DNA from: JAVBNU01 sp031551265 | GTDB taxonomy: Bacteria; Cyanobacteriota; Vampirovibrionia; Gastranaerophilales; Gastranaerophilaceae | Assembly (NCBI GenBank): GCA_031551265.1 | Contig: JAVBNU010000065.1 | Span: 1-18,765, forward strand | DNA: 18,765 bases | Direction of reading: 5' to 3' | Shown: one piece after another, positions 13,038 through 18,765 of the stretch | Numbering within the stretch: position 1 is the first letter of the stretch | How the letters are laid out: each line of letters opens with the position of its first letter | Translations under genes and position numbers: made by a program | The notes under the pieces: model-generated | What the model was told of the DNA's origin: nothing | The model's input: the letters and a program-made list of their open reading frames with translations, nothing else | Database searches by the model: none

Positions 13038-16000
13038 ATGTATATCACCAATTTTAAAATCAGCCAGCAGTCTGCCAAAAATCAAAATAACTCAAACAAA
13101 AATATGCCTGTTACTACTACACCCGACTCCAGCAAGGCATTGCCGGCATCTGACATGCTGTTGAAAACTTATTTTATAGCGAATTCATCAATCCATTTTG
13201 GGAATGGCACACCTAACAGTGCGTATATTATGAACTTCACGCCTGAGCAATATCGTAATTACATTCTCCGAAGGCTCAAAAAACCGCTGCGCTACGACTG
13301 GAACAAAAGCGCACAAGACGCAGAGGACAAGAAAAGGTTAGAAGAAAGAGCCGGGTATAATAAGCTCCCTTTTCAAAAGTTAGATAAAGCCCACAAAGAG
13401 TACCCGCCGAGTTATTTGCCCTCTAATGATGATGCGTTAACGACTCTGGTAACAAAAAAGGCGCTTACAATTGAAATTCGTGATGAAGGCGGGCTCAAGC
13501 CGGTTAACTCGGAAAAACCTGTTATTTACCCGAAAGACGTTGATACTCTTGGGAAGCCTGTTAACTCACATATGAAAATCGCATATGGCGAAAAGATTGG
13601 CTGGGGCTCGGGAAAAATTGCAAGAGATATAATGCAGAATTTTTATGACGGGAACGGTCACACGCTTGAGGGTACAAAAATCGAATTCAAAAAAGTCAAA
13701 GACGGATATATAGTCCGAGTATCAGGCGCGGGAGTGTACGATTACAAACACCTGCTCTCAATCGGTGATACTACCAAAGATAACGACAAAGCCAATGCAG
13801 GTTTTTACGGTGAAGGTACAAAAATCGTAGCAGTTAATCTGCTGGCGAATTATGGTGTCCCATACGTTGAATACGGCTGTGGTGACTGGAACATGCGATT
13901 CACAGCCAGTAAAGATAAAAGCGATATGCTGCATACTCTGAACAAAAATAAAAAACCTGTTGAAGGCAGCTATATTGAATTCAAAACGAACAAAGCTCAC
14001 TTGGTTCACTCAATGATTGAGTCCAAAAACTTTTTTTACCACCCGCAAAATCCTGACTTTCATAACCTTGATTACGAGAATGAATACTTCGGATTCAAGT
14101 ACGACCGTTTCCCTCCTAAATGCTATCTAATACAGAAGTATGATACAGAACACCCTCTTTGCCAAATATCTCTAATCTTCAAAAAAATGCCTGAACATTT
14201 TCCATCAAATATGGAAACAGGTCGTGACAGAAATATTATAACTGCAGATGCTATTGAGATGCTGGGTGAAAAATTTGCACAAACAATGAGTGATGAGGAC
14301 CTCATAAAAGCTATTTGTACACTCGATAAAATTTGGGCAGGTGAATATCATAAAATTGAGTTTTACGAGGATAAAGCCTCTGACGGGGCTTTTGTTAGGG
14401 GTTTAATCAGTAATGCTCGAGACAGAAGGTTGAAAATAGACTTCTCCGATAAAAACTACATAGCTTTGCCCGGATCTGGTTTCAACGGGGATGAGCATGA
14501 GTTTTTTGTTAACCTTGGCATGCAATTCACCATGAATGATATGGCGCGACTCGGGGTAGAAACTCCACAGGAGTATTATCGCCGTTCAGGTAAATTCACA
14601 GCTGTAGAGCCGACAAAAGATGAAGTCAAGAAACTTAAACTCCTTGAAGAGGCAATCAGAATATTTGCGTATAATTCTAATTATAATAATAGTGCAGCTA
14701 TTTATCAGGGAGATACAGAAAAACCAAGATATATTTTTGAACCCACCACCTCAAGTGATGCAGCAGCTAGTGCAATTCTTGAACGGGGCGGTTATCAAGG
14801 GCATTGGGTGTCGAGAGATTGTCTTGCACATGAGGAATTCTCACAGGCTCTTGCCACCTGGATGCATGAAATATCACATCAGGCAGGTGATGATACCTCA
14901 GCGCGTTTCAGTGATGCGCTGCTGAGAGCGCAATCAAATCTTTTCAATATTTTCTCGTCCGACCCGAACGCAAGAGAGCAACTAAAGATTTTGTGCGAGA
15001 TATATGACGATTTAAAATTGGACACAGGCAGCAATTTCGACAAAGAAGCATATAAATCTAGCCTCTTGGCTTACCTTGGACAACCTTTAGACTATGACTG
15101 GCATTTTGATAACAAAACAAAAAATAAAGTACCCCAAAAAGCCTGCACAGAACGACTAGGCAAAAAAGTTATCGTTGCGCCTGAAATAGAGCCAAAAAAG
15201 ATTGATCGCAGGAATGTAGATGTCGAAAGCAACGATATAAACAGTCTAATGTCGAAATTGGCGAAAGATGGTTCATTATTATGCATTAACATAGAAAACG
15301 AAGGAGGCATGAAGCCTGTTGGTAAGGGTATCCCGTCCATTCATGAATACGATAAAGGTCAACTGGGCAAAGAAACCAACGCATTCATCAAAATTAAATA
15401 CGGGCAAAAAGTTGACTGGTCCGCTAAAAAAATCGCCAGAGATATTATGCAAAATTTCTACGATGGCAACGGCAATACACTGGAAGGCACTAAAATTGAA
15501 ATCGCTAAAGACGGCAAAAAATACAAAATCCGAATTTCAGGCGAAGGCAAATATGATTACAAACATTTAGAATCTATAGGTAGCACAACGAAAGACAGTA
15601 ATTCAGCAAACGCAGGTTTCTACGGGGAAGGCTCAAAAATCGTTGCAGTAAATCTTTTGGCTAACGGTTATGGAGTGCCATTTGTTGAATATGCTTGCGG
15701 CGACTGGAAACTCAAGTTTTCAAGCTCCTCTGATGACATAGCAACAGCTGATATGGTGCAGACGCTGACAAAAAATGAAAAGCCTGTTGAGGGTAACTAT
15801 ATAGAATTTTCCACGGAAGATCCTACAATTGTAAGCGCTATACTGATGGCTAGAAATTATTTCTATCATCCCCAAAATCCTGACTTTAAAAATCTTGATT
15901 TTGAAAATGACTTTTTCGGTTTTAAATTTGAAGGAAAAAACGGCACAGGGCATTTATATCTGGTACAACGCTATGATGTGCTTGGCTCTCCATATGGTGA

Positions 16001-16928
16001 TATGCCAAATATGTCGCTTATATTTAAGAAAATGCCTAACGACCCTAAGCTTAAAGCAAAAGTCGGGTATAACATAACACTTAATACTGGCCGTGACCGA
16101 CAAAGTCTCTCAAACGATGATATATGCCGTCTTGTAAGACGATATTCTGAGACAATGACTGATAAACAGCTTGTAAAAGCAATCTGTCAGCTGGAGCCAA
16201 TTTGGAGTGCAAATGAGCCGGACGGTTTGCATCCTAATTACTTGGGGTACAAAATAGTCGGAAGTTTGATGAGTGAGGTGTTTCGTCGTGGAATAGAAAT
16301 TGACTTTAAAGACAAAAAATACGCAGCAATGCCTGAAAAACACGCTTTCATGCCAAGTGAAAAAGTAGAATTTTTACAAAAAAACGGGTATAAATTTGTA
16401 CCCTATTATTTTCAATCTAACAAAATAAAAATGGCTGAAATAATATGCGAGGAGCAGTTTAATAATGCATCGCTTGAGCCAACAGAAATTGAAAAACAAA
16501 AACTAAAACTCTTGGATGAAGCTGTTCGGACTTTATACTGTGACTTAAGGGTTAATAAAGATGGAACTTCACATCCCTTGGCGCATGACGTGCCAAAATA
16601 CATTTGTCTGGCCTGCGATGATAATAAAAATGTAGCACCAATTAAAGATGGGACCAACGCTTACGCAGGACACTGGGTTACGCGCAAGCATCTCAATAAA
16701 GCTGGCTTCCTGCAAGCACTACATTCTTGGGTCGAAGCCATGATGTATTCTCTCTCCGATACCCAGAGTTCCTCGGCCTATAGCTACCTATTGACGGATA
16801 TAATAGCGCTTGATATTGAAAACATTATCAAAAGACCTGCCTTGATGGAAAAATTAAGCGTAATTAGAGAAGTCTATGAAAGCTTGGATCAAAAAGAGAT
16901 TGAACAAATACAAGCTCAAAAATCATAG
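13038..16928 (+). CDS. Tandem-duplicated GHKL ATPase-like/HExxH protein with FG tag, 1296 aa
   Basis: Residues 1-60 are Ser/Asn-rich and hold the tag SSIHFGNG (50-57). Two homologous units follow. Each opens with an F-x3-Y...L...PLxYDW segment (67-87, 667-687). Each then has a GHKL-like core: KIARDIMQNFYDGNG (193-207 and 798-812, with the Asn and Asp of the N box), SIGDTTK or SIGSTTK (241-247, 846-852), and GFYGEGTK or GFYGEGSK (255-262, 860-867). The aligned DxGxG box reads VSGAG (228-232) or ISGEG, lacking Asp. A shared middle part has NFFYHPQNPDF and ISLIFKKMP. Near the end, unit 1 has WMHEISHQAGDD (608-619), an HExxH zinc-protease-type motif, while unit 2 has EAMMY at the aligned site. 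From memory, Hsp90-like ATPase domains followed by an HExxH segment occur in bacterial proteins of unknown function. It ends the four-gene tagged cassette (92-bp gap). The ribosome site is weak (CGGA). Confidence 0.8.
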   Translation: MYITNFKISQQSAKNQNNSNKNMPVTTTPDSSKALPASDMLLKTYFIANSSIHFGNGTPNSAYIMNFTPEQYRNYILRRLKKPLRYDWNKSAQDAEDKKRLEERAGYNKLPFQKLDKAHKEYPPSYLPSNDDALTTLVTKKALTIEIRDEGGLKPVNSEKPVIYPKDVDTLGKPVNSHMKIAYGEKIGWGSGKIARDIMQNFYDGNGHTLEGTKIEFKKVKDGYIVRVSGAGVYDYKHLLSIGDTTKDNDKANAGFYGEGTKIVAVNLLANYGVPYVEYGCGDWNMRFTASKDKSDMLHTLNKNKKPVEGSYIEFKTNKAHLVHSMIESKNFFYHPQNPDFHNLDYENEYFGFKYDRFPPKCYLIQKYDTEHPLCQISLIFKKMPEHFPSNMETGRDRNIITADAIEMLGEKFAQTMSDEDLIKAICTLDKIWAGEYHKIEFYEDKASDGAFVRGLISNARDRRLKIDFSDKNYIALPGSGFNGDEHEFFVNLGMQFTMNDMARLGVETPQEYYRRSGKFTAVEPTKDEVKKLKLLEEAIRIFAYNSNYNNSAAIYQGDTEKPRYIFEPTTSSDAAASAILERGGYQGHWVSRDCLAHEEFSQALATWMHEISHQAGDDTSARFSDALLRAQSNLFNIFSSDPNAREQLKILCEIYDDLKLDTGSNFDKEAYKSSLLAYLGQPLDYDWHFDNKTKNKVPQKACTERLGKKVIVAPEIEPKKIDRRNVDVESNDINSLMSKLAKDGSLLCINIENEGGMKPVGKGIPSIHEYDKGQLGKETNAFIKIKYGQKVDWSAKKIARDIMQNFYDGNGNTLEGTKIEIAKDGKKYKIRISGEGKYDYKHLESIGSTTKDSNSANAGFYGEGSKIVAVNLLANGYGVPFVEYACGDWKLKFSSSSDDIATADMVQTLTKNEKPVEGNYIEFSTEDPTIVSAILMARNYFYHPQNPDFKNLDFENDFFGFKFEGKNGTGHLYLVQRYDVLGSPYGDMPNMSLIFKKMPNDPKLKAKVGYNITLNTGRDRQSLSNDDICRLVRRYSETMTDKQLVKAICQLEPIWSANEPDGLHPNYLGYKIVGSLMSEVFRRGIEIDFKDKKYAAMPEKHAFMPSEKVEFLQKNGYKFVPYYFQSNKIKMAEIICEEQFNNASLEPTEIEKQKLKLLDEAVRTLYCDLRVNKDGTSHPLAHDVPKYICLACDDNKNVAPIKDGTNAYAGHWVTRKHLNKAGFLQALHSWVEAMMYSLSDTQSSSAYSYLLTDIIALDIENIIKRPALMEKLSVIREVYESLDQKEIEQIQAQKS

Positions 16929-16955
16929 GTGAGAAATAAAATTTTGCATTCTCAC
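16929..16955 (+). terminator. Hairpin directly after the large GHKL gene
   Basis: GTGAGAA (16929-16935) pairs with TTCTCAC (16949-16955) immediately after the TAG stop. There is no T-run, so termination is only possible, not shown. The stretch from 16956 to the tRNA promoter has a further small CGTGA/TCACG hairpin (about 17000-17019) and no gene. Confidence 0.35.
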
Positions 16956-17029
16956 TACTGAAAGATGGTTTGTGGAAAAGTAAATTATTATGCTTATCCG
17001 TGAGGACATTTTTCACGTTGCAAGTAGAC

Positions 17030-17058
17030 TTGACTGAATATTATGTGGATGATATTTT
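17030..17058 (+). promoter_or_regulatory. Strong promoter for the tRNA(CAT) transcript
   Basis: TTGACT (17030-17035), a 17-bp spacer and TATTTT (17053-17058), with TG one base before the -10 (extended -10). Transcription would start near 17065-17066, about 80 nt before the mature tRNA and exactly at the first upstream tRNA-like fragment. Confidence 0.7.
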
Positions 17059-17065
17059 AATAACA

Positions 17066-17128
17066 AGGGCTTGTGGAATCTGCCGAAAAAATGATTAAGT
17101 ATCATTTTTGAGAGGTAGGTAGCGCAGA
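17066..17128 (+). repeat. Broken partial copy of the tRNA 5' half
   Basis: AGGGCTTGTGG at 17066-17076 is identical to 17144-17154 (start of the tRNA), and GGTAGCGCAGA at 17118-17128 is identical to 17161-17171 (D-arm region). The order is the same as in the tRNA, but the pieces are 41 bp apart instead of 6. The extra segment contains an AAAATGAT/ATCATTTT palindrome (about 17088-17108). The copy cannot make a tRNA. Confidence 0.65.
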
Positions 17129-17144
17129 CCTAAATAAAAAACTA

Positions 17145-17216
17145 GGGCTTGTGGCGCAGCGGTAGCGCAGAGGACTCATAATCCTTTGGTCGTAGGTTCG
17201 AATCCTACCGGGCCCA
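17145..17216 (+). tRNA. tRNA with CAT anticodon (elongator Met or Ile2)
   Basis: The cloverleaf is complete. The acceptor GGGCTTG pairs with CGGGCCC (two G-U pairs). The D stem is GCGC/GCGC, the anticodon stem GAGGA/TCCTT has loop CTCATAA, and the T arm is GTAGG-TTCGAAT-CCTAC. The discriminator is A and no CCA is encoded. The anticodon is CAT. It lacks the initiator feature of a mismatched first acceptor pair. Sequence alone does not settle elongator Met versus a lysidine-modified Ile tRNA reading AUA; CTCATAATCC-TTTGGTCG resembles both. A T-run follows at once (17217-17222). Confidence 0.93.
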
Positions 17217-17217
17217 T
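17200..17217 (+). repeat. att-like direct repeat, copy 1 (tRNA 3' end)
   Basis: GAATCCTACCGGGCCCAT covers the T-loop end, T stem and acceptor 3' strand plus one flanking base. The same 18 bp recur exactly at 17347-17364. Duplicated tRNA 3' ends are the usual footprint of tyrosine-recombinase integration. Confidence 0.75.
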
Positions 17218-17259
17218 TTTTTATTGTAAAATTTCATTTTCTCACCTACGGTTCTCTCA

Positions 17260-17342
17260 ACATTGATTTTATATAGGCTCACGCCTGTAAAATCTAATGT
17301 TCAGATCCTGACTCGTACGACTCGTAAACTCGTCTACGAGTC
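17260..17342. repeat. Two hairpins between the tRNA 3' end and its copy
   Basis: The 129 bp between the two 18-bp repeats have no gene but two inverted repeats. The first joins 17260-17278 to 17283-17300 (ACATTGATTTTATATAGGC with GCCTGTAAAATCTAATGT, one bulge and a small mismatch region, TCAC loop). The second joins GACTCGTA (17310-17317) to TACGAGTC (17335-17342) and contains three ACTCGT direct repeats spaced 9 and 8 bp apart. They may be remnants of an element end or recombinase arm sites. Confidence 0.6.
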
Positions 17343-17346
17343 AAGA

Positions 17347-17364
17347 GAATCCTACCGGGCCCAT
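17347..17364 (+). repeat. att-like direct repeat, copy 2
   Basis: An exact copy of tRNA positions 17200-17217, without the rest of the tRNA. It ends 1 bp before the stop codon of the minus-strand gene at 17366. Confidence 0.75.
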
Positions 17365-17365
17365 G

Positions 17366-17746
17366 TTATTTACGAATATTCAGCGGTTTTGTAAGAATAC
17401 CCCAGAGGTCTTTTATAGTATGTTTTTTAGGTACAAGCGTTTCGCCATAATAATCGCTGTAGCTATCAATAATGTTTTGCGGCAAATCTTTTCCCGCCTT
17501 CAATTCAAACGCAATAAACTCCATGTACTCGTTTTGCGCGTCTTTATAATCAATTTCCTTTGCGCGAATATCCTCATCAGCTTCATAGTGTACAATTGCA
17601 TGCCAAGCAGCTTCGAGCGAACGGTCACTTTCGTATGGTGGATATTCAGAAAGAGCTTCACGAACAGTCTTTTTCTCGGTTAAAATTTGAAAAATAAGTT
17701 CGGAAACAGCTTTTCTGTTTTTTATTTGTTCATTGTTGTTATTCAT
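17366..17746 (-). CDS. Hypothetical protein coupled to a BlaI-type repressor, 126 aa
   Basis: Not recognised by function. It has helical N- and C-terminal parts around a distinctive centre: SDRSLEAAWHAIVHYEADEDIR (about residues 40-61), QNEYMEFIAFELKAGKDLPQNII (about 70-92) and SYSDYYGETLVP. There is no membrane segment. An earlier in-frame ATG exists at 17767, but the MNNNNEQ start is preferred because its ATG overlaps the upstream TAA by one base (TAATG), typical of translational coupling; the earlier ATG has GGA with no spacing. From memory the AAWHAxxHYEADE motif is conserved in related uncharacterised gut cyanobacterial-lineage proteins, which I cannot verify. The gene ends next to the att-like repeat. 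Confidence 0.75.
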   Translation of the reverse strand: MNNNNEQIKNRKAVSELIFQILTEKKTVREALSEYPPYESDRSLEAAWHAIVHYEADEDIRAKEIDYKDAQNEYMEFIAFELKAGKDLPQNIIDSYSDYYGETLVPKKHTIKDLWGILTKPLNIRK

Positions 17747-18093
17747 TAGTGAACTAGTTGCAGACATTCCTTCTCTACAGCAGTCATAAGTGATCTGATG
17801 TCATTATGAAAATATTGTCTCGCAAGTTTTTGAATAGCTTTTTGCGCCATTTCTTTGCGTGATGATGTAGAGTTGTAGCAGAATTTTTTGCCGATTTTGT
17901 TGCGCTCTAAGAGCTGTTTTTCTACCAGTCTGTCCATGACAGTTTTGATAGTTGTATAGGCTCTTGTGTTTGCACTAGCGTTTAATATAGTAAATACTTC
18001 GTTTACGGATATGTTAACGTCGTACTGATTTTCTTCTAATCTCCATATAGCGTTTAAGATTTCATTTTCTAAGTTGCCGTGAGAATCTTTCAT
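17746..18093 (-). CDS. BlaI/MecI/CopY-family transcriptional repressor, 115 aa
   Basis: It is a winged-helix protein with the family order LENEILNAIWRLEEN (8-22), VSVNEVFTILN-type helix, and AYTTIKTVMDRLVEKQLLERNKIGKKFCYNST (about 45-77), where the AYTTVxTxMDRLxxK recognition helix and K-G wing are characteristic. The C-terminal part is the dimerisation helix. These repressors usually control beta-lactam or copper resistance, or unknown operons, and are inactivated by a BlaR1-type membrane protease. Neither a BlaR1 nor a beta-lactamase is in the window. The ribosome site AAAGGAG lies 5 nt before the ATG. The downstream gene is coupled by TAATG, so its product is the most direct candidate partner. 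Confidence 0.92.
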   Translation of the reverse strand: MKDSHGNLENEILNAIWRLEENQYDVNISVNEVFTILNASANTRAYTTIKTVMDRLVEKQLLERNKIGKKFCYNSTSSRKEMAQKAIQKLARQYFHNDIRSLMTAVEKECLQLVH

Positions 18094-18123
18094 TTTATCT
18101 CCTTTAATATTTCGTTTTTAAAA

Positions 18124-18160
18124 ACTACAAATATAGTAATATATAAATAAAAAATTACAA
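18124..18160 (-). promoter_or_regulatory. Candidate promoter and dyad upstream of the BlaI-type gene
   Basis: On the minus strand TTGTAA (18155-18160), a 16-bp spacer and TACTAT (18133-18138). A small dyad, ACTACAAATATAGT (18124-18137), overlaps the -10. BlaI-family operators are TACA-TGTA dyads; this is only a partial match, so autoregulation is inference. Confidence 0.4.
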
Positions 18161-18229
18161 TACTTTTAACTGTTTTGCCTGCCTCGAAAAATATTTGACC
18201 AAGTCCGAGTATTTATAAAAAGTGATTAT

Positions 18230-18765
18230 TTAAACCGCTTCATTACTATAATTATAGCATAACGGCTTATAATTACAAGTGTAGCATTTACGGTTGTCAT
18301 GCGTATCGTTACACTTTTTAACGTTGTGTTGCTCTATCTTTCTTATACTGTCAAAAATGATTTTTCTGTAATTTTCAGACTTTTCTTTCGAGTATTCAAT
18401 ACGTATCTCTTCATTCTTCGAAAGATAAATGTATGAAAACTCAAGAGCTGACTGTGATTGAATCAAATTTTTGTGTTTCAAAATCTCAAAAATTGCATAC
18501 AAGTATATCATCGACTGATAATCAGTTTCGTTTTGTGTTTTTGAGCCTGTTTTCCAGTCTGCAATAATAAATTTATCTCCATCCTGAAAAATCGCGTCAA
18601 CACGTCCGTTAAGCCAGTAATCACCAAATCTAAGTGTAAAGTTATACTCGCTCTCGAAAAGAGTTGGCACAAAATCTTTTTGCGCACAGAGCTCCCTCTC
18701 CCCTTTGCGGGAGAGGGTTGGGGTGAGGGGTACAACAGAATAATTATCTGATTTCAATAAAATAT
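18230..18765 (-). CDS. PD-(D/E)XK nuclease, Cas4/AddB-like, 5' end outside the window
   Basis: The frame is open to the window edge, so the N-terminus is missing. Numbering from the TTG at 18757, the nuclease core has GRVDAIF (51-57, GxxD), IIADWKTG (64-71, D-x-K) and QSMIYLY (81-87, QxxxY). Together with a C-terminal cysteine cluster (C149, then C158-x2-C161-x5-C167) this matches the exonuclease fold of Cas4, AddB and RecB-like proteins, where the cysteines often hold an iron-sulfur cluster. It could be a stand-alone nuclease or the tail of a helicase-nuclease. Residues 11-22 read LTPTLSRKGERE and are the translation of a dispersed repeat (18690-18733) inserted just before the core. No other cas genes or CRISPR repeats are present. 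Confidence 0.8.
   Translation of the reverse strand, partial: ILLKSDNYSVVPLTPTLSRKGERELCAQKDFVPTLFESEYNFTLRFGDYWLNGRVDAIFQDGDKFIIADWKTGSKTQNETDYQSMIYLYAIFEILKHKNLIQSQSALEFSYIYLSKNEEIRIEYSKEKSENYRKIIFDSIRKIEQHNVKKCNDTHDNRKCYTCNYKPLCYNYSNEAV
18690..18733. repeat. Dispersed palindromic repeat inserted in the nuclease frame
   Basis: CCCTCTCCC (18694-18702) pairs perfectly with GGGAGAGGG (18709-18717), followed by TTGGGGTGAGGGG. This GC-rich unit stands out from its AT-rich flanks and matches, from memory, a repeat found in many bacterial genomes whose translation gives PLTPTLSRKGER. It is in frame in the nuclease gene. Confidence 0.75.

Noticed and set aside
18230..18765. Cas4 as evidence for a CRISPR-Cas locus
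   Set aside because: Cas4-like motifs also occur in AddB/RecB and stand-alone nucleases. No cas1, cas2 or repeat array is visible.

Overview
This is an AT-rich bacterial window with one tRNA gene, about 17 supportable protein genes and several structured intergenic regions. Housekeeping genes (mnmE, tsaD, nagA) sit among proteins that look specific to a poorly studied lineage. Several unrelated proteins share a short N-terminal tag ending in aromatic-x-Phe-Gly-(Asn/Gly/Thr). From memory this is reminiscent of uncultured gut Melainabacteria (Gastranaerophilales, non-photosynthetic Cyanobacteria). I cannot confirm the taxonomy without a search.

Layout, left to right. Positions 1-132 hold the end of an IS200/IS605-type transposase and its right-end hairpin. 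Next come a minus-strand FG-tagged hypothetical protein with eight CCCTTA hexamers upstream of it, a membrane PH-like protein and a nitroreductase. A plus-strand exported NAGPA-type phosphodiester glycosidase domain protein follows. From 3758 to 5196 lies a regulatory module: a small membrane protein and a short ribbon-helix-helix (RHH) regulator on the minus strand, divergent from a LexA/CI-like repressor with an intact autoproteolysis apparatus. The two promoters flank four GTAAAC repeats phased at exactly 11 bp. A coiled-coil hypothetical protein, a strong terminator, a structured non-coding stretch and a CBS-pair protein come next. After them are mnmE-tsaD (tRNA U34 and t6A37 modification), an orphan ORF6N protein and nagA.

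Positions 11585-16928 form a same-strand cassette of four genes, all carrying the FG tag: a protein with a C-terminal array of 27-residue repeats, two small proteins, and a 1296-residue protein. The large protein is an internal duplication of a GHKL (Hsp90-like) ATPase fold linked to an HExxH zincin-like segment. Its second HExxH site is completely lost, and both copies lack the usual Asp of the DxGxG box. This cassette is the best candidate for an undescribed system.

The right end has a tRNA(CAT) gene with a strong extended -10 promoter. It is flanked by partial copies of itself: two 11-bp 5' pieces upstream and an 18-bp exact copy of its 3' end downstream, as expected at an integration hot spot. 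Beyond it are a translationally coupled BlaI/MecI-type repressor and unknown-protein pair. Last is a partial Cas4/AddB-like PD-(D/E)XK nuclease whose reading frame contains a translated dispersed palindromic repeat.
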